A DNA stretch of 64,000 nt from Sthenelais limicola (Eukaryota; Annelida; Polychaeta; Phyllodocida; Sigalionidae). Shown here piece by piece: positions 32,571 through 42,912 of the stretch. The DNA lies in NCBI GenBank assembly GCA_942159475.1, contig OW804097.1, positions 37,646,298 through 37,710,297 on the forward strand. The letters are read 5' to 3'. The translations under genes and the position numbers were made by a program. The notes under the pieces were generated by a model, which did not search any database, was not told where the DNA came from, and was given only the letters and a program-made list of their open reading frames with translations. The stretch's first letter is position 1. Each line of letters begins with the position of its first letter.

Positions 32571-32945
32571 AATTACTAGCAAAGTACCCGTCCTCCGGAT
32601 GGTCCCCCTCTCTCCCTACACTTCCCCCTCTCCCTCTTTTCCCTCTGCCTCTTCTCTGTCTCTCATACCTGTTTTTCTCTCCCGACCCCATCTCTGATAC
32701 CCCCATCTCCCCCCTGTTCCTAATGCTCTCCCTCCCTGCTTTCTCTCCCTTCCCTCTGTCCCTTCCCATACATCCTCTCTCTCCCCTCCTCTTTTCCCTG
32801 CCCCTCTTCTTTCCCTTCCTCTCCCCTCTTCTATTTCCCCCCTCTCCCTTTGCCTCACTCTCCCCTCCTACACCCTCTTCCTCCCCTCCCCCTTTCCAAT
32901 ACCCCCATCCTCTTTTTCACTCTCCCACTCCTCTGCATATAGTCG
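32571..32945 (+). repeat. ACTAGCAAA repeat with pyrimidine-rich tract, copy 1
   Basis: Starts ACTAGCAAAGTACCCGTCC and passes into about 340 bp of CTCCCTCTTCCC-like sequence. The start matches the repeat at 51183, which also leads into a pyrimidine tract. The 157- and 149-codon proline/serine-rich frames across these tracts are low-complexity translations. Confidence 0.7.
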
Positions 32946-33602
32946 GGTCCCCCTTGAATTGTATTTTTGTATTTAAAATAATTCTATTCAGCACAAAACA
33001 TTTTGTAACAAATACACTATATCTCAGTTATTGATGACTATTATAACTCAAGTATATTATGTAGAAAAAATGTAAAACCATAAATTGATCATTTTGTATA
33101 TACACATAACACTATGATATTAAGAGCAATACAGATTGACGGAGTAGCTTGTGGCTGATGACGTAGTATCTCACAGGGGCTTTCCTATGCTATAAATAAA
33201 GTGTGGATATTCCAATTAAAAAAAGGCTTCAAAATAACATCTCTACCCCAAATACCTTCACAAACCACATACGACGACCTCCAGAGAGGGTGGACAGACC
33301 TCTACAGATGAGTAAAGCAGTTTGTAAAGCAACAAATTCCGAGATCATGTGGGACAAAGAAACACTCTTTTCTACCTTCTCATTTCTACCTCTTTTCGTA
33401 GAAATTGCTCTACCCGTATATTGTATGGATAAGGATAGTGGGAGAAAGAACTAATCTCCAAATCAAAAGCCTATGTTTTAACGCTCTTCCGAAGTAAAGA
33501 AGAATATAGAGAAAATACTTTGCAAATCCTGTTTTTATTCCTGAACTCCTTGAAAGGTGGAGACCGGTGTTCCCAACCTGTGCGAGTCAATTACGCAGCA
33601 AG
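32946..33602. other. Unannotated spacer
   Basis: No gene or recognised repeat. An 83-codon open frame (33203-33454) shows no recognisable domain. Confidence 0.35.
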
Positions 33603-33711
33603 TACACTCTGTCCAGCCTCTGTAGAGCGCGGCACCCGCGTACTGGGGTATGTGTCCCTCCTTGAAGTCTCTTTGAAGTCCCAGCTCTTCAGAGGCTGGA
33701 CAGAGTGTATA
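33603..33711. repeat. 109-bp fold-back
   Basis: Arms TACACTCTGTCCAGCCTCTG and the inverse CAGAGGCTGGACAGAGTGTA flank about 60 bp. Confidence 0.8.
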
Positions 33712-33958
33712 TATGAATAATAATAATCATGAAATATATTAAAGCGACAGCAGGAACTGGTACAATGTTGATAATAAACAATATTCGAAGTCATTTTGCC
33801 ATAACATTACTCAAGAATTAAATATAAATTATGTTGTCATTAATCTGTGGAATATCATCTGCCCTGGATGCGAATACCCCAACGGGGATCAGAGGAACTA
33901 CACTCCGTCGCCTCATAGGTATCTACTACTTGCACTGACTTAGGACCACCAATTTAAG

Positions 33959-33975
33959 GTTAGGGTTAGGGTTAA
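33959..33975 (+). repeat. Short interstitial TTAGGG run
   Basis: GGTTAGGGTTAGGGTTA, just under three units of the common animal telomere motif. It may be chance or a repair scar. Confidence 0.5.
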
Positions 33976-34099
33976 AGTTAGTATTGGAATCAATTGTATT
34001 ATTCATGCCCTCTATTTGACCTCACAGAACACTTGAAAAAAACAAGTACATAATGGTAACATAGATGTGTTAGTATCCTGGCGCCTAGTATCTGGTCGC

Positions 34100-34357
34100 T
34101 TCCGATCCCTGAGGTATCCGAGGAGGTATCCCAGGAGGTATCCGAGGAGGTATCCCAGGAGGTATCCCAGGGGTTATCCCAGGGGTTATCCCAGGAGGTA
34201 TCCCTGAAGATTCCCAGGAGGTATCCCAGGGGTTATCCCAGGAGGTATCCCAGGAGGTATCCCAGGAGGTATCCCAGGGGTTATCCCAGGAGGTATCCTA
34301 GGAGGTATCCCAGGAGGTATCCCAGGCGGTATCCCAGGAGGTATCCTAGAAGGTATC
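34100..34357 (+). repeat. 12-bp minisatellite, left block
   Basis: About 21 units of GGTATCCCAGGA with variants (CCGAGGA, CCCAGGGGTT). Because the unit is a multiple of three, it stays open in several frames, giving a Pro-Gly-Ile repeat on the minus strand. The same array resumes at 36213 after a LINE. Confidence 0.92.
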
Positions 34358-34360
34358 CAT

Positions 34361-36212
34361 GGTACTAACACATTCCTAGAGAGAATAATTCATTCCCAAA
34401 CATATGAACATATAGAATCCCACAACCTTGGCTTCCGAAGAAATAAATCAACCCAAATAGCCCTCTCAGAATTCTTAGACAACACCATCCTTAACCACAA
34501 TAGCAAGCAATCCACCCTGGCCCTCTTTATTGACTTGAAAAAAGCCTTTGACACCATAGATCACCCTATCCTTATTAAGAAATTAGCGGCCATCAACTTC
34601 CACCCACACACAATTGCCTGGTTCTCAAGCTATCTCCAAGGAAGGTCGCAAAAGACAAGAATAGCTGACTCCTTATCCCTCAATGCCTGCCTAAGCAGGG
34701 ATCCATTCTCGGCCCTCTACTCTTCAATCTCTACATCAATTCTATCATCAAACTATCTCAACTCAGTCATCTGTCTCCCAGTCTCATGCCAACTATATGC
34801 AGACGATACTGTAATTTACACTCCCTCCAAATCCCTCAATGACTCAATTACCTCCCTCAAGTCTGCCATTCCACACTTAGAGGCCTGGTGTGCGATGTAC
34901 AAACTAACCATTAACGAAAAAAAACTAAGGTAATGGTCTTCTTCCCTCCATCCTCAAAATCTATTGCCATCCCTAACTTATCCGTTAACAACACTCCACT
35001 GAAAGTGGTGACCGAATTTTAATACTTAGGTTCACTGCTGGACACCCACTTGAGTGCCCATCATCAAGTAAAACTCACGGTAAGGAATGCTAATGCTGCC
35101 GTTACCACTTTTGCTCGTATCCGACCCTTTCGATAAAAAATTATCACTATCTGCATTCTAAAAACAATGGTTCTCCCTTATCTGGAGTTCAACTCCTGCT
35201 TCCTGGATATGGCCAATGTAACTTTAAAGGATAAATTGGAGAGAGTCCAGAAACGAGGTCTCCGCATTCCCACCCTATCTGGCAGATATGTCAGCATCTC
35301 CAATCTTATGGAGACCCACAACTTTCTCCCCCTCCAAATCCGTCGAACCATCCAGATCCTACTCTTCATGCACAGAAGAGCCCATTCCATGACCTCTCCT
35401 GTCCAGCCACAGGGTCGCTCAACCCGCTCCTCCTCTGTCCTCAACCTCCTGGTCTAACGCCCCTGGCTAGAAGTATGCAAAAGAGCCCCTGCCTACTCAT
35501 GTGGCTCCAGATGAAATGCTCTACCGAAAGAAATAAAGGAAGAACCGGACATTATCAGATTTAAAACCAAAGCCCTTGCACACCTATCCCCCTAACCCCA
35601 ACCCCAACTACATGACCCGGATCCTTTGCGTCCATCTTTCTCCCTATCCCCTATCCTGTACTATCCTTCTAATCTACCCAAATCCTTCTACCACCTTGTA
35701 CTAGACAGGCCGAGATACACCATACCTCGCCAATGTTACAATGTTACAACCCTTTGCTTACCTCTCTATCTTATGTACACTTGTCATGTTTATCTATGCC
35801 AACAGTACACTTGGCCAGTAAATCACCACCTGTGATATCCTCTGCCATTATCCTGACATAGTACAATGTCACATGGAACGATAATAAAAACCTATTTATA
35901 TTACATCCGCATAATTACTTACCCAGTAGTACAACTGGGCGAACTAAACTAAACTAACTGAATCTAAAAAGCTGATTGTATTATATCATATTATTATATT
36001 AGATTCACCTTGCTATTAACGTATATTATCATATGTCCTATTGAATGTGTTAGTTAGTATGCTAGTTAATTTTTTTTAACCTGTTAAAAAAATGTAGAAT
36101 GCAGCAGCAAGTAGAAGGCCACAAATGTTCTTGTGTTACCTGTTCTCGACTGTTTTACTGTTAATCATGTCTTGAGATGCTGGATAAATAAAATCTTTAA
36201 AAAAAAAAAAAA
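34361..36212 (+). pseudogene. 5'-truncated, broken non-LTR retrotransposon (LINE)
   Basis: The frame from 34361 reads FLERIIHSQ...[10 protein letters not shown]...[14 protein letters not shown] (reverse transcriptase block A) and reaches YADD at about 34796-34807. Two frameshifts are visible: the [12 protein letters not shown] block (from 34690) lies in another frame, and the YADD block returns to the first. A stop follows at 34931, and YLGSLLD (about 35020) and LPYLEFNSCFL...LERVQKR (35167-35457) lie in other frames. About 700 bp of 3' UTR end with AATAAAATCTTT and poly(A) at 36199-36212. The motifs fit the CR1/L2/Jockey group. Endonuclease and 5' end are missing. It is inserted in the minisatellite. 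Confidence 0.88.
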
Positions 36213-37460
36213 TCCAAGGCGGTATCCAAGGCGTCATCCCAGGAGGTATCCCAGGAGGTATCCCAGGAGGTATCCCAGGAGGTATCCCAGGGGTTATCCC
36301 AGAAGGCACCCGACAAGGCACTCCACAAGGCACCCTACAAGGCACCTCAGGAGGCATCCAAGGAGGCACCCCACAAGGCACCCCATAAGGCATCACACAA
36401 GGCACCCCACAAGGCACCCCACAAGGCATCCCACAAGGCATTTCAGGGGGCACCCCACAAGGCACCCTACAAGGCATCCCACAAGGCATCCCACAAGGCA
36501 CCCCACAAGGCATCTCAGGAGGCACCCCACAAGGCACCCTACAATGCACCCCACAAGACATCCCACAAAGCATCTCAGGAGGCACCCCACAAGGCATCCC
36601 ACAAGGCACCCCAAGAGGCTCCCCACAAGGCACCCCACAAGGCATCCCACAAGGCACCCCAAGAGGCACCCCACAAGGCACCCTACAAGGCACCCCACAA
36701 TACATCCCACAAAGCATCCCACAAGGCACCCCACAAGGCATCCCACAAGGCACCCCAAGAGGCCCCCCCACAAGGCACCCCACAAGGCATCCCACAAGGC
36801 ATCTCAGGAGGCACCCCACAAGGCACCCTACAAGGCACCCCACAAGGCATCCCACAAGGAATCCCACAAGGCATGCCATAAGGCACCACACAAGGCACCA
36901 CACAAGGCACCCTACAAGGCACCCTACAAGGCACCCCACAAGGCACCCTACAAGGCACCCTACAAGGCACCCCACAAGGCATCCCACAAGGAATCCCACA
37001 AGGCATGCCATAAGGCACCACACAAGGCATCTCAGAAGGCACCCAAAAAGGCACCCAACAAGGCACCCCACAAGGCACCCCACAAGGCATCCCACAAGGA
37101 ATCCCACAAGGCATGCCATAAGGCACCACACAAGGCACCACACAAGGCACCCTACAAGGCACCCTACAAGGCACCCCACAAGGCACCCTACAAGGCACCC
37201 TACAAGGCACCCCACAAGGCATCCCACAAGGAATCCCACAAGGCATGCCATAAGGCACCACACAAGGCATCTCAGAAGGCACCCAAAAAGGCACCCAACA
37301 AGGCACCCCACAAGGCACCCCACAAGGCATCCCACAAGGCACCCCACAAGGCACCCCACATCTCAGAAGGCATCCCACAAAGCATCCCACAAGGCTTCCC
37401 AGGAGGTCACCCGGATATCCACGGAGATCCCGGGATATTCAGGGATATCCAGGGACATCT
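36213..37460 (+). repeat. 12-bp minisatellite, right block, with 240-bp higher-order repeat
   Basis: The first units are GGTATCCCAGGA as in the left block, then change to GGCACCCCACAA and GGCATCCCACAA. From 36841 to about 37320 the array consists of two 240-bp blocks that are identical in every base I compared (36841-37080 and 37081-37320). The edges decay to GGAGATCCCGGGATATTC. A 463-codon plus-strand frame and a 407-codon minus-strand frame run through it because 12 is a multiple of 3. Confidence 0.93.
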
Positions 37461-37884
37461 AGGGAGATCCTTTGGAGGCTTCCTAAGTGCCGCTCATTAC
37501 CATTGTACTATAGGATACTCGTAATAACTCTTACTCAACATGCATGCAGTACATGCACTTATAGGCAACAATAGTATGATTAATTGTATTCAGAGGAACT
37601 GTTCATTTTTAACCACTGGGGGGAGGAGGAGAGGATTTTGCAGGTGGTCACCTTTTATGTGCAGACTCATTTTTGTACAGACTCTGAACTACAATGACGT
37701 AGCGGTGGGGGCAATAAATGTTGCACAAGACTTTAAGGGTGGTCTTTTCCACAATAATTTTTCGCCATTTCTCCGGCCCTCCCCCCCCCCCCCACCGGAG
37801 CTACAGGTTACCAGAGTCACACACATGCCAAAGTGACAGTTTACGTTGGGAATATCCTTCCCAAGTACCTGTCCAACTATATTG
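37461..37884. other. Unannotated spacer with poly-C run
   Basis: No gene seen. A C-run lies at about 37778-37793. Confidence 0.4.
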
Positions 37885-38108
37885 GGGTGAAGTCGCTAGA
37901 AAATATACAATTCACCTTCATCAATCCTCTCAAAAAACCTAAATTTCCGACAAAAATAAAGATCAAGATTCAACCCAACCAAACAAATTGATAGAATCAA
38001 TGCAATGCCAAATATACTCGAATTTACCAATTTTTTATCAAATTTCAACCTAATTTAGCTGAATTCACTAGATGTGTACAACTGCCAATTGTACATTTTC
38101 TGAAAATC
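37885..38108 (-). mobile_element. MITE-A copy, A2, right end lost
   Basis: Starts GGGTGAAGTCGCTAG and stops at CTGAAAATC. Confidence 0.85.
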
Positions 38109-38310
38109 CATTTTTATATGTGGGAAAGTCCTTGATCTACCCATGGGTCGTGGAATGTCTAGAGCTTGGTCACTGCAGGCAGTCCCAAGTGTCGATAGAC
38201 AGCCATTGAATTGCGTAGACATCAAAGGTAACCAAACTATTGCTAAGGTCTGGATTATAGTATACATTACCTAGTGTCACGACATTGCATCTGTTGATGG
38301 TATATTATAT

Positions 38311-38506
38311 GGGTCAGATTTTCAGAAAATGTACAATTCAACTTCGCCAATCTTTTTAAATAAACCAAATTTCTGACGAAAATAAAGTTCAAAATACGTA
38401 CAGTTCAACCTAACCAAACAGATTGCTAGGATCAATGCAATGTCAAATATACTCGAATTTACCTAGTATTAACCAAATTGCAGACAAATTTAGCAGAATT
38501 TACTTA
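38311..38506 (-). mobile_element. MITE-A copy, A2, 3'-truncated
   Basis: Left end GGGTCAGATTTTCAG. Contains a small GTAC duplication near 38397. The last 40 bp are missing. Confidence 0.85.
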
Positions 38507-38622
38507 TTATAGTGATGTATTTTGGCTGTGCATAATATGTGCAAAAAAAGAGGAATAGTCTGTAATATTACATATAGCGTACGGATGACGACTCTGGGAC
38601 ACAACAGATACAACCACTAAAT

Positions 38623-38822
38623 GGGTCAGTTTAAGTCAATTTAACTTCGCCAATCTTCTTAAATAACCCAAATTTCAGACGAAAATAAAGTTCATAATAC
38701 AGTTCAACCTAACCAAACAGATTGCTAGAACCAATGCAATGCTGAATATTCTGGAATTTACCTAGTATTGACCAAATTGCAGCCTGAATTTGCAGAATTT
38801 TCTAAATGTGTACAGCTGCCAA
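38623..38822 (-). mobile_element. MITE-A copy, A2, broken at a MITE-C
   Basis: Left repeat partly deleted (GGGTCAGTTTAAG). The right end stops at GCTGCCAAT where the MITE-C begins AATAGGG; the lost terminal repeat is not found on the far side of the MITE-C. Confidence 0.82.
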
Positions 38823-39172
38823 TAGGGAAGTTGCATAGACGCCATTTTGAATCTTGATTCACATGGAATTATGGGAGTAATGATACAGTATAAAATCTAT
38901 AGAAAACATGCCATGCTCAGCACAGAATATTTGTCTGTGCTCTAATGTCAATATCCATGTGTTATACATGTTTCCATAACACAAGTCCCCATCTTTCCCA
39001 TCATGCATTTGGTAACATAAATCATTTATACAAGCTAAGTAATATATTGGTGACAACATTCTTGCAATTTTCGATAAAAATGTTGCAAAATATTTGTATG
39101 TCAGATTTCATCAGAATCCATTCCAGCTAGGATGCATTGTACAGACATGCGCAGTGGCACAGCAAGTCCCCA
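38821..39172 (+). mobile_element. MITE-C copy, full length
   Basis: Starts AATAGGGAAGTTGCATAG; the right end has decayed to AGCAAGTCCCCA. Confidence 0.87.
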
Positions 39173-39619
39173 AGGTATTCGGTGGCGGGTCACTTAAGAA
39201 TAGAAAAAACAGATTAATGGACCCGCGTCTTATTGTCTTCAAAATGGCTGTGGCAGACAGAAAACAGAGTTAGAGTACTATTATCATAATCTAATGCCCC
39301 AAACACCTTCCTCCCCAACATATACAATTCATAATGGTGCTTTTGTATGAATTATCTCTCAGAAGATGAACGATGTATGTTGCAGAAAAAGAACAATTAT
39401 GTCACTTCTAACTTTGCTGGCCCTTCGCTAATTAGTTATTTTCCAGCAAAGCACAATGCTTAATAAACTCAGCTTTTACGAGCTAACAAATAATTGTGAG
39501 GACTGCCGTTAGGCATGCAAATGTCAAGGTTTTCTTTCCCGCATTGTGATATTTAGGAGAACAGAACAAACACTTCCTCAATAAAGGTTTAGTTGTGCAT
39601 AACAATGAGATGAACAGCG
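39173..39619. other. Unannotated spacer
   Basis: No gene or recognised repeat. Confidence 0.4.
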
Positions 39620-40197
39620 AATATGGGCCTTGCATAGCCGCCATTTCGAATCATGGTTTGCAAGGAGTTACGGGACAAATGGTACCTCATATAACCTATA
39701 AAACACATCTTATCCCCAGCATGGAATATTTACCAGTGCTCTATTGTCAATATCCATATGTTATAGGGTCAGATTTTCAGAAAATGTACAATTCGCCTTC
39801 ACCAATCCTCTCAAATAACCCACATTGAAGACAAAAATCCTGTTCAAAACTCAGTTCAACATAACCCATGATTGTTTGAATCAAGGCAATGTCAAATATC
39901 CTCAGATGTACCTAGTATTGACCATTTTACAGTCTAATTTAGTAGAATTTTCTAAATTTAAATAGATCTGCCAATTGTACATTTTCTGAAAAGATGACCC
40001 TATACATGTTTCATGGCACAGGTCCCAATCTTTCCCATCATGCATTTGGTTTTGATAGATAATTTACACAAGTTATGATATTGGTGAAAACATTCTTGCA
40101 TTCTTGCCGAATATTTGTATGTCAGATTTCATCAGAATCTATCCCACCAGCATGCACTGTAAAAGACATGCGCAGTGAGACATGCAACTCGCCTATT
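39620..40197 (+). mobile_element. MITE-C copy split by a MITE-A
   Basis: Left part 39620-39765, right part 40001-40197 ending GCAACTCGCCTATT. Removing the MITE-A and one TATA restores TGTTATACATGTTTC, exactly as in other MITE-C copies. Confidence 0.9.
39766..40000 (-). mobile_element. MITE-A copy, A4, inserted in MITE-C
   Basis: Flanked by TATA on both sides (39762-39765 and 40001-40004). The empty site is known from other MITE-C copies, so this gives a direct reading of the 4-bp target duplication. Confidence 0.95.
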
Positions 40198-40431
40198 GTC
40201 TTCTTTACTTCTGTACCTGAATAATCTCTGTTCAATAATCCTGTTTCTTATGGCTTTCGTGCATCCTTTTTATGTACACAGTATTATATGGCGATTATAA
40301 GTCAATTGGCCTGTGAATAATTTATCCCATTCTCTGGGTTGAGAAATGAACCAACATAGTAAGAGGGACGTATGGAATTAACCCCACCAACTGTTCCTTG
40401 TGTACCTAACTCCCGGGAGAAATCCACCATT

Positions 40432-40662
40432 CGGTCAGATCTTCAGAAAATGCACAATCTACACTTCTACTCATCTCTCAAATTCTGCTAAATTAGAGGG
40501 GAAAATGATAAATACCGAGTATATCTGAGTGTATTCTGTATTGTATTCATTCAATAAATATGTCTGGCGATGTTGAAGTGTATTTTTAACCTGATTTCCG
40601 TCTTAAATATGGTTTATTTGAGAGGATTGGTGAAGGCAAATTGTACATTGAAAACCTGACCC
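40432..40662 (+). mobile_element. MITE-A copy, A3
   Basis: Core CATTCAATAAATATGTCTGG. The right repeat has lost TTTTCTG. Confidence 0.87.
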
Positions 40663-40777
40663 CGTGTTTGGGAGGGTATTGGTTCCAGGGGCATGTTTGT
40701 TGATGGAGAAAAGGCACTTTAAATGCAAGTAAAACAATAGGCACTGAATAAATATTCATTATAATTGCATATAACAG

Positions 40778-41174
40778 GTCCTGGCGCATAGGTGGAAATG
40801 GGTCACAAGTCGCAAAATTAATATTTTTCAAAGTATTTTTTCTACAAGATCTCTTTGTAGGAATGTTATCATTTTTGGAGTATCTGATGCCCCTAGTCGT
40901 GTGAATATATGTACCAAATTTCCAGACAGTGTATTAAATATATCTATGCATTTCTAAGCTCATCCTATAGAGTATATCTCGCTACTACACTAGACCACCC
41001 TGAGAAATCTCAAACATTTTTTTTCAGAAATAAAAATATCAAACATAACATAAAATAACTTATTACATGTTCTAGTGTTTGCCATAATTAGAATCGGCTT
41101 GATCTAATCTTTTCAAATATGATGATATCTGAGAATACATTTTTGTGCGACTTGTGACTCATTAACACATCACA
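40778..41174 (+). mobile_element. MITE-B copy, left-right form
   Basis: Left end decayed. GGTCACAAGTCGCAAAATTA, AAGATCTCTTTG, GAATCGGCTTGATC and GTGCGACTTGTGACTCATT present. It ends AACACATCACA. A second end-like piece (CATTTCCTGAAACACATCAC) lies at 41370-41390, so about 210 bp may be an insertion close to the right terminus. Confidence 0.82.
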
Positions 41175-41392
41175 TTTTAGAAAAACAAAAACCTGTGTAC
41201 ACTGTGTCAATGAGGCTGGCAAACAATATTAAGACACATCTGTTTGCATTTAGATGCATGCACTTTATAATATTCGCCTTGCACGGAATTAACTTGCCCA
41301 AATGTCTGTATTACTATCACCACTGTACATACTTATTATTATCGCCTGTATCACCTCTAGTACTCGTTATCATTTCCTGAAACACATCACAT

Positions 41393-41640
41393 GGGTCAGA
41401 TCATCAGAAAATGTATGTATAGGCCCTACAATTGCCAGCTCTACACAAATCGGAAATTCTGCTAAATCAGGCTGAGAAATGATGAATACCGGGTATATCT
41501 GAGTATATTTAGGATCGCACTGATTTAAAATATCTGTTTTGTTATGTTAAACTGCCTTTTAAAGCTCATTTTTGTCTTAAATGTGGCTTATTTGAGAGGA
41601 TTGGTGAAGGCGAATTGTATATTTTCTTAAAATCTGACCC
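41393..41640 (+). mobile_element. MITE-A copy, A1
   Basis: Ends GGGTCAGATCATCAG and CTTAAAATCTGACCC. About 13 bp (ATGTATAGGCCCT) are inserted in the left repeat. Confidence 0.9.
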
Positions 41641-42308
41641 ACTTATTAGATTTCAACGGTAGAAAGCGAGCACAATAACAACACAGTGGTGACATATTCA
41701 TTGAAGGAAACGCTAATGACAATGTCCAAGTTCTTGGTGGTTCTTGGAATTTGTGATAAAATATATGCACAAAACGGCTGCCTCTTGTAAATAAAGAAAG
41801 CCTAAACCTGGCACAGCGTGTTTTGATGTGAAATTTTCTACTTATAATCATAATGTAGGGCAATGAAAGGTGCCTGGGGTCGGGCAACAAATCAATAGAT
41901 GCGTCAGTGAAATATAACCTTGGATAACCTTGGAAAAGCGCTATGACGAAACGAACACGGTCAGGCTGTGATCATGTGATGAGTGGATAAGTAATGGATG
42001 TTGTCTTCTCATGGTAACCAATTGGTTGGTAATGTAATTGTAGTAACAGACACTAACCCAAACACCCTGCATCCCAGATAATGCCGTCCCATATTTCAGA
42101 ATATTAAGGAAACTTACCCTCAACCACAACAAAGCAAAGCGCCACGCCATATACTTAACCTCCTAGAAAGGAGGGCAGCACCAAAAGGCCTATCAATAAC
42201 GCGTATCTAAGAGAACCACGACAACACTCCATTAGACAATTGTGCTCATTCACTACTCATAAGTACTCATATATTCATATCCCTGATCAAGTTTTAACAC
42301 GTAGACAT

Positions 42309-42350
42309 CACCTGAAGCAGACCACCATACCAGGTCAAAACGTTGTGTAA
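42309..42350 (+). ncRNA. Degenerate hammerhead-like motif
   Basis: Same layout as the minus-strand candidate at 32392: helix I CAC (42309-42311) and GTG (42345-42347); core CTGAAGC; A; helix II GACC...GGTC; AAA; then ACGTT. The core changes (C for the last A of CUGAUGA, A for the G of GAAA) should abolish cleavage. AATAAATATATGG follows, as after the other motif. Confidence 0.4.
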
Positions 42351-42375
42351 TCTATGTACCAGCAAATGCCTTAAT

Positions 42376-42538
42376 AAATATATGGAATGTACCTAGGGTT
42401 CAGTCTGTCAAAGGGTTATGCATCAAGGTTGTGGCGGTAGACCAAGGGGCGGAGCGCAGTGTAGCCCCAAGGTCTCCCCCGCAACCGAGATGCATAACAC
42501 CCTTTGACAGACTGAACCCGTGGTACATTCTATATTTA
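42376..42538. repeat. 163-bp near-complete palindrome
   Basis: Outer arms AAATATATGGAATGTACC and GGTACATTCTATATTT; then GGTTCAGTCTGTCAAAGGGT and its inverse; then GGTTGTGGCGG...CCCCCGCAACC. The loop is around GGCGGAGCGCAGTG. No coding potential. Confidence 0.88.
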
Positions 42539-42699
42539 TTACACCCCAAAAATAAATAAAATGAATAAATAAACCGAAATAATAAACTTTTCATTTTGAA
42601 GCTTTACATTTATTATTTCAAAAGAAATTAGGGCGCATTAATACACAATTTGGCTTCGAGTGATCAGGCTTGGCTGCCATACCTACTTGTTGTATGCGC

Positions 42700-42760
42700 C
42701 AAGGGTGGCATAATTCACATGTTATGTGCCAAGGGTGGCATAATTTACATGTTATGCACC
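42700..42760 (+). repeat. Short tandem repeat, about 30-bp unit
   Basis: GTGCCAAGGGTGGCATAATT and CACATGTTAT-like segments occur about twice, followed by a diverged third unit. Confidence 0.55.
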
Positions 42761-42857
42761 ACCTTGACCAAGTGTGGCATACAATGCTAAAGGTATAGGC
42801 AACTACAGCACAGGGATTTGAGCCTTTCTGACCCACCGGTCAGCTAGGCCTATATAT

Positions 42858-42912
42858 GCATTCAATTCAATTCAATTCAAGAATTCTTTATTTGCAAGTA
42901 TGTTGAAATTAC
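42858..42912 (-). repeat. Probable LINE 3' tail (minus strand)
   Basis: ATTCAATTCAATTCAATTCA followed by GAATTCTTTATTTGCAAG. On the minus strand this is AATAAAGAATTC followed by TTGAA units. Confidence 0.5.

Noticed and set aside
32561..33034. 157-codon Pro/Ser/Leu-rich frame
   Set aside because: Translation of a pyrimidine tract; no domain, and the related tract at 51346-51802 is open in more than one frame.
33959..33975. Telomere end or fusion point
   Set aside because: Under three TTAGGG units with no further array; listed only as a short repeat.
34100..34371. Pro-Gly-Ile repeat protein on the minus strand (collagen-like)
   Set aside because: Minisatellite translation; too short, no signal peptide or flanking domain.
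34361..35457. A functional reverse transcriptase gene
   Set aside because: Motifs YADD and [12 protein letters not shown] are clear, but frameshifts, stops and loss of the 5' part show a dead copy.
36133..37524. 463-codon open frame (and a 407-codon frame on the other strand) as a protein gene
   Set aside because: It starts in the poly(A) end of a LINE and consists of translated 12-bp minisatellite units; equal openness on both strands shows it is a property of the repeat.
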